The notes under the pieces were generated by a model that was not told the DNA's origin, searched no databases, and was given only the letters and a program-made list of their open reading frames with translations. A program made the translations under genes and the position numbers. DNA of 64,000 nucleotides from assembly GCA_964593065.1 (NCBI GenBank), contig CAZQGO010000001.1, positions 186,001 through 250,000 on the forward strand. The letters run 5' to 3'. The stretch is from CAZQGO01 sp964593065 (lineage in GTDB: Bacteria > Oederibacteriota > JAAXVQ01). Below, in pieces: positions 60,060-64,000 of the stretch (positions are counted from its first letter, which is position 1; each line of letters begins with the position of its first letter).

Positions 60060-60924
60060 TCCCGCGCCCGATGCCGCGCCGCAGACCCCTCCCGGCCCCT
60101 ACCCCCGCGGGTTCGTCTACGGGCGCGGGGAAGCCGACCCCGGCGCCTGGTCGCTGGCGGGCCTGAAGCTTGCCCGCGCCCTGGAAGCGCTCCGGGAAGT
60201 AAACGGGCGGGTGCTGGAACTGGGATGCGGCGGCGGCCAGTACCTGCGTGCGCTGCGCCGGCGGCGACCGGAGCTGGAGATCCACGGCATCGACTTAAGC
60301 CCGGAGGCCGTGCGCGAGGCGGGCGGCATCGCGGGCGTGACCTGCTGCGCGGCCGATGCGGCCGATCTGCCTTTCGACGCCGGGTCTTTCGCGGCCGTAA
60401 TCGGCTTTGATATTCTGGAGCACGTGGCCGACCCTGCGCGGGTGCTCTCCGAGGCGTCCCGGGTCCTGGCCCCGGGCGGAATTCTGCATTTATACGTCCC
60501 CTGCGAAGGCAATCCCGGCACCATATACCAGCGCCGCGGACACCAACTCAAGGCCCGCTGGGGCGGACACTGCCAGCAATTCACGGCCGCCGGTTTACTG
60601 GAACTGCTGGCCCGGGCGCAATGGACGGTCGTCCGCGTGCGGTACTCGGATTACTGGCTGACCCAGCGCCTGGATTACGCCTTTTTCCGGCGCCTGGAGG
60701 CGAGTCCGAATCCTGAGCGCTGGTGGCGGGCCCAGGCGCTGGCGGCGGGAGGCGGCCTGTCGGGCCTCGCCCTGCGCGGGGCGCGCCGCGTGCTTTCGGC
60801 GGCAACCTGGCTGGAAAACATTCTGCGGCGGGGGCCGGCAGGCGCCATGGGCCTGCACGTGACCGCCCAAAACAATGCCGCGCCGGGCGCGGGGTTTCCG
60901 AACGCGCCCGGGCGTCCGAAGTAG
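60052..60924 (+). CDS. Class I SAM-dependent methyltransferase
   Basis: This 290-residue methyltransferase has motif I VLELGCGGGQYLRALRR, the acidic IHGIDLSPEAVREA, the ADAADLPFDAGSFAAV strand and motif VIGFDILEHVADPARVLSE. The segment HCQQFTAAGLLELLARAQW fits the methyltransferase-11/23 type seen in polysaccharide or lipid clusters. It begins inside the GT2 gene (eight-base overlap) and precedes two radical SAM genes. The substrate is probably the glycan or lipid built by this cluster and cannot be told from sequence. The last 20 residues are low-complexity. Confidence 0.85.
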   Translation: MCSPAPDAAPQTPPGPYPRGFVYGRGEADPGAWSLAGLKLARALEALREVNGRVLELGCGGGQYLRALRRRRPELEIHGIDLSPEAVREAGGIAGVTCCAADAADLPFDAGSFAAVIGFDILEHVADPARVLSEASRVLAPGGILHLYVPCEGNPGTIYQRRGHQLKARWGGHCQQFTAAGLLELLARAQWTVVRVRYSDYWLTQRLDYAFFRRLEASPNPERWWRAQALAAGGGLSGLALRGARRVLSAATWLENILRRGPAGAMGLHVTAQNNAAPGAGFPNAPGRPK

Positions 60925-60939
60925 GAAAGGAGCCGGAGC

Positions 60940-62349
60940 GTGAGCCGAGTTTTATTGTTGAACCCTCCGGGCCGTAAAAATTACATTCGGGATTATTTCT
61001 GCTCCAAGGTTTCCAAGTCCTATTACAAATCGGAACCGGCCACACTCCTGGGTCTTTCCGGCACCATCGCCGCCCGGCATGAAGTCGCGGTGTTGGACGC
61101 CATCGTGGAAAACCTGGGGGTGGAGGGCAGCCTGACGCGCATCGAACGCTTCCGGCCCGAGGCCGTCGTCAGTTTGGTGGGCGCCGTGTCCTGGGAGGAG
61201 GACAAGGCTTTTTTGGCCCAGGTCAAAGCCAGGACGCACGCCTACCTGATCGCCGTCGGCGACATCCTTCTGGAAGCCGCGGAGGAGCGGCTCGCCGAAG
61301 CACCCGCCATTGATGCGGCCCTGCTGAATTTCATGAGCCAGGATGTGCTCGCGCTTTTAAGCCCGAACCGCGAACGGACCGTGCCGAACTCCGTCCGCAG
61401 GCACCCGGACGGCGGTTTCCGCCGCGGGGAAAAAACTTCCCTGCCCCGGGAATTCAGCCTGCCCCGGCCCCGGCACGAATTTTTTCCGTTGCGGCGATAC
61501 CGGTTTCCTTTCATGGTGGCCTCGCCCCTGGCCGTGGTGCTCACGGACTACGGCTGCCCCTTTCACTGTGATTTCTGCGTGATCTCCGGACTCGGATTCG
61601 GCGTCCGCCGCCTGCCGGAGGTACTGGAGGAACTCGCGTTTTTGCGCCGGCAGGGCGTGCGCGAAATCTTTTTCATCGACCAGACGTTCGGCGCGCGCCG
61701 GGACAGGACCCTGGCCCTGTGCCGGGCCATGGTCGAACAAAAGTGGAGATTCACCTGGTCCTGCTTCTCCCGCGCGGACGTGACCCCTCCCGAACTGCTG
61801 GCCGAAATGGCGCGGGCGGGCTGTCACACCATTATTTACGGAGTGGAAAGCGGCAGCGACGCCCTCTTGTCCCGTTACCACAAGCAGCTGGAACTCCGAA
61901 AAATACGGGAAACTTTTCTCGCCTGCCGCCGGGCGGGCATCCGCGTGGCCGCCACCTTCATCCTGGGGCTGCCCGGGGAAACCGAACTCCAGGCGCGCGC
62001 AACCATCTCGCTGGCCCTGTCGCTGCCCCTGGACTTCGCGGCTTTCAACGTGGCCGTGCCGCGCGCGGGCACACGGCTGCGCAGCCAGGCCGTGTCCGAG
62101 GGACTCATCGATGCAGGCATGAAGACCATGGATCAATCCGGAGTGGCCGGTGCCATGGGTACGCATGAACTGTCCGCCGAGCGGGTCCTGGCGCTGCGGC
62201 GCGAAGCCAACCGGCGCTTTTACCTGCGTCCCGGGTATTGGCTGCGCAGGCTGTTGACCCTGCGCTCCGCGTGGGACTTTAAAACGCAGGTGCGGGAAGG
62301 CTGGGGGCTCCTGCAGGAGGCCCTGGCGGGAAGGCGCGAGGAAACGTGA
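60940..62349 (+). CDS. B12-binding radical SAM protein (first)
   Basis: The 469-residue protein starts at a GTG (60940), seven bases after AAAGGAG. An N-terminal cobalamin-binding-type Rossmann domain opens with RVLLLNPPGRKNYIRDYFCS. The radical SAM domain has Cys206, Cys210 and Cys213 in GCPFHCDFCVISG. Later blocks are FFIDQTFGARRDRTLALCRA and IYGVESGSDALLSRYHKQLE. Such proteins (BchE/HpnJ type) methylate or rearrange unreactive carbons with B12 and SAM. Their substrates in glycan clusters include lipids and sugars. It is preceded by a methyltransferase and overlaps the next radical SAM gene by four bases (GTGA). Confidence 0.88.
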   Translation: MSRVLLLNPPGRKNYIRDYFCSKVSKSYYKSEPATLLGLSGTIAARHEVAVLDAIVENLGVEGSLTRIERFRPEAVVSLVGAVSWEEDKAFLAQVKARTHAYLIAVGDILLEAAEERLAEAPAIDAALLNFMSQDVLALLSPNRERTVPNSVRRHPDGGFRRGEKTSLPREFSLPRPRHEFFPLRRYRFPFMVASPLAVVLTDYGCPFHCDFCVISGLGFGVRRLPEVLEELAFLRRQGVREIFFIDQTFGARRDRTLALCRAMVEQKWRFTWSCFSRADVTPPELLAEMARAGCHTIIYGVESGSDALLSRYHKQLELRKIRETFLACRRAGIRVAATFILGLPGETELQARATISLALSLPLDFAAFNVAVPRAGTRLRSQAVSEGLIDAGMKTMDQSGVAGAMGTHELSAERVLALRREANRRFYLRPGYWLRRLLTLRSAWDFKTQVREGWGLLQEALAGRREET

Positions 62350-63752
62350 ATCTCTGGCTGTGCGTCCCTCCCAGGCCCCGCGACCAGATGCTCAACTGCC
62401 TTCCGCCCTACGCCCTGGGATACCTGGCAACGGCGGTCCGGCGGGGCGGGCACCAAGTCCGGATACTCGACTGCCCCCTGCACCGTCTGGACGTGACGTC
62501 CCTGGTGGAGCTGGCGGCGCGGGAAAAACCGGAGATCATCGGCTTCACCCTGTTCTCCTCTGATTTCGCCGCGGTGGCCGAGGCCTGCCGCGCGCTGCGG
62601 CGCCTGCCCGACTCCCCCGCGCTGGTCCTGGGGGGCATTCATCCCTCCAGTTACGCGATTCCCACCCTGCAGGCCCTGCCGGAGGCGGACTACGTCATCG
62701 CCGGCGAAGCCGAAGAAAGCCTGCCCGCATTGTTGTCCGCGCTGGAATCGCCCGCGCCCGGAAGCCTGGCGCGGATCCCGGGCCTGGGCTGGCGCGAAGA
62801 AGGCCGGGTCCGCAGCAACGCCTCCAGCCTGTGCGCGGACCTGGACACTCTCGGGCTGCCCGCCTGGGATCTGATCAACCCGCTGCACTATCAGGCCTTT
62901 CCGCCGACGCTGTTCGTGCGGCAGCGGCCCTTCGCCCCCCTCATCACAACGCGGGGCTGCCCCTTCCATTGCACCTACTGCGGCGGGCATAATGTGAGCG
63001 GCTACCGGCTCAGGTCCCGCTCCTTGGACCTGGTTTTTTCGGAGATCTCCCTGCTGCGCGAGCGATTCGGAATCCGCGAGCTGCACATCGAGGACGATAA
63101 TTTTACCTGGGACCGCGGGCGCGTGGTGCGGTTCTGCGAGGAGCTGCTGCGGCGCGACTGGCGGCTCACCTGGACCATGCCCAATGGCGTCCGCCTGGAC
63201 ACCCTGGATCTCGAGCTCTTGTGCCTGATGAAGCGGGCCGGCTGTTATTTCCTCATCCTGGGCGTCGAATCCGGTTCGGACCGTATCCTGCAGCACATGC
63301 GCAAAAAAATCACGCAGGCTCAGGTGGTGGAAAAAGCCGCACTGGTGGCGCGCGCGGGCATCCTGCCCCACGCCTTTTTCATGCTGGGGTATCCCGGCGA
63401 AACCGAAGCCGACCTCCGCGCCACGCTGGACTTGGCGCTGCGCCTGCCGCTGATCGGAGCCCACTTTTCCATCTTCCGGCCCCTGCCCGGCACGGCCATC
63501 AGCGAGGAGCTGTTGGCGCGCGGGGAGATCCAGGAATTCGTGTTTACCACCGCCAAAAGCACTTTCGCTTCGGCCGTGTACGCTCCCCGGGGCTTCACGC
63601 CCGGGCAGATCAAAACCTGGCAGCGCCGCATGCTGGTGGCGTTTTATTTCCGGTTCAGGATTCTATGGCGGTACGGCCTGGAAGTCCTGCGCCATCCCGG
63701 GCTCGCCGTCAATTTGTTCCGGCGGGCCTGGTTGTATCTATTCCGGGCCTGA
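62346..63752 (+). CDS. B12-binding radical SAM protein (second)
   Basis: The 468-residue protein starts at a GTG (62346). The B12-binding part opens LWLCVPPRPRDQMLNCLPPY, where NPP is replaced by VPP, and continues with IIGFTLFSSDFAAVAEACRA and LVLGGIHPSSYAIPTLQALP. The radical SAM motif has Cys205, Cys209 and Cys212 (TTRGCPFHCTYCGGHNVSGY). HIEDDNFTWDRGRVVRFC and LGVESGSDRILQHMRKKITQ are typical of the family. It resembles the upstream copy in layout but not closely in sequence, so the two may act on successive steps. The substrate is unknown. Confidence 0.88.
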   Translation: MNLWLCVPPRPRDQMLNCLPPYALGYLATAVRRGGHQVRILDCPLHRLDVTSLVELAAREKPEIIGFTLFSSDFAAVAEACRALRRLPDSPALVLGGIHPSSYAIPTLQALPEADYVIAGEAEESLPALLSALESPAPGSLARIPGLGWREEGRVRSNASSLCADLDTLGLPAWDLINPLHYQAFPPTLFVRQRPFAPLITTRGCPFHCTYCGGHNVSGYRLRSRSLDLVFSEISLLRERFGIRELHIEDDNFTWDRGRVVRFCEELLRRDWRLTWTMPNGVRLDTLDLELLCLMKRAGCYFLILGVESGSDRILQHMRKKITQAQVVEKAALVARAGILPHAFFMLGYPGETEADLRATLDLALRLPLIGAHFSIFRPLPGTAISEELLARGEIQEFVFTTAKSTFASAVYAPRGFTPGQIKTWQRRMLVAFYFRFRILWRYGLEVLRHPGLAVNLFRRAWLYLFRA

Positions 63753-63809
63753 CCGGCCTGAAAATCCGCGGGCCGAATAGGGCGCCGGGAGAGTTAAAGG
63801 AACGAAGAC

Positions 63810-64000
63810 ATGGAAAAACAGGTTTACCGGTCATTGGCTGCGGCCGGCCCCGGGTACTGGTGGCACCGGGGCCGGCACGACCTGTTGGCGAGGTTATGGC
63901 GGAAATTCGGGCCGGGACCTGCGGCCGATGGGACGCGGCCCAAAATCCTGGACATCGGCTGCGCGGCCGGCGGCACCCTGGCATTCCTGTCCCAATGGGG
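63810..64000 (+). CDS. Class I SAM-dependent methyltransferase (partial, cut by the window end)
   Basis: An ATG at 63810, eight bases after AAAGGA, opens a frame that runs past the window end. It encodes MEKQVYRSLAAAGPGYWWH, a charged linker and the SAM-binding ILDIGCAAGGTLAFLSQWG. The start Y-W-W-H-x-G-R resembles methyltransferases of polysaccharide clusters. It is the seventh gene of the glycan set beginning at 57158. Confidence 0.75.
   Translation, partial: MEKQVYRSLAAAGPGYWWHRGRHDLLARLWRKFGPGPAADGTRPKILDIGCAAGGTLAFLSQW

Overview
The window is 64 kb of GC-rich, gene-dense DNA from a diderm (LPS-bearing), probably anaerobic and fermentative bacterium. The outer membrane is shown by a Kdo/LPS-export operon, OmpA and PorV-like proteins and lipoproteins. 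Anaerobic H2 metabolism is shown by a three-subunit [FeFe] hydrogenase and a separate TM1266-family small regulator. Several secreted proteins join a long Pro/Thr-rich linker to a C-terminal FlgD/type-IX-like domain containing VYPNPY. I associate that combination with little-cultivated lineages (FCB-, Elusimicrobia- or FCPU426-like genomes), but the lineage is an inference. There is no rRNA, transposon, phage or CRISPR. A 100-N assembly gap lies in a tandem repeat near 48.3 kb.

Layout. 0-7.5 kb: spmA-like gene, PilZ protein, rfbC, then on the minus strand the hydrogenase operon hydB-hydA-hydC and class II aldolase. 7.5-15.8 kb: envelope and secreted proteins (a CTD-type secreted protein, a PorV-OmpA fusion, a PorV-like protein, a Yip1-like membrane protein, an unknown barrel-like protein and an SbsA-Ig lipoprotein), closed by a strong terminator. 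15.9-24.3 kb: mtaB, then a CHASE2 adenylate cyclase and a secreted/FecR/outer-membrane gene set. 24.3-30.2 kb: hinT-like HIT gene, then the macromolecular-synthesis operon rpsU-dnaG-rpoD with a near-consensus promoter and an internal terminator, tRNA-Ile(CAT), the TM1266-like regulator and a pseudouridine synthase. 30.1-41.1 kb: three large PT-linker secreted proteins surround tRNA-Val(CAC) and the operon zinc-ribbon-kdsD-kdsC-lpxL-lptC-lptA-lptB. 41.1-51 kb: LysM/M23 peptidase, aroQ, a giant double O-antigen-ligase-TPR protein, an ECF sigma factor, an anti-sigma factor with a FlgD-like outer domain, a tandem-repeat secreted protein (with the gap) and a second PorV-OmpA fusion. 51-57 kb (minus): three tandem paralogous polytopic membrane/TPR proteins. 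57-64 kb: a glycan cluster (UDP-xylose synthase type SDR, GT9, GT2, methyltransferase, two B12-binding radical SAM proteins, and a methyltransferase cut by the window end).

The main theme is the cell surface: LPS assembly, glycan polymerisation, outer-membrane barrels, and secreted proteins carrying a shared C-terminal domain. CTD-type proteins twice sit next to PorV-OmpA fusions, and the same kind of domain also occurs on a membrane anti-sigma factor. This points to a type-IX-like export or surface-sensing arrangement and is the best candidate for an undescribed system here. A second candidate is the CHASE2-cyclase/FecR/barrel locus. Sigma70-type promoters could be read by eye at many genes. 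At two of the three 51-57 kb paralogs the -10 box lies six bases before the ATG, which suggests leaderless mRNAs.
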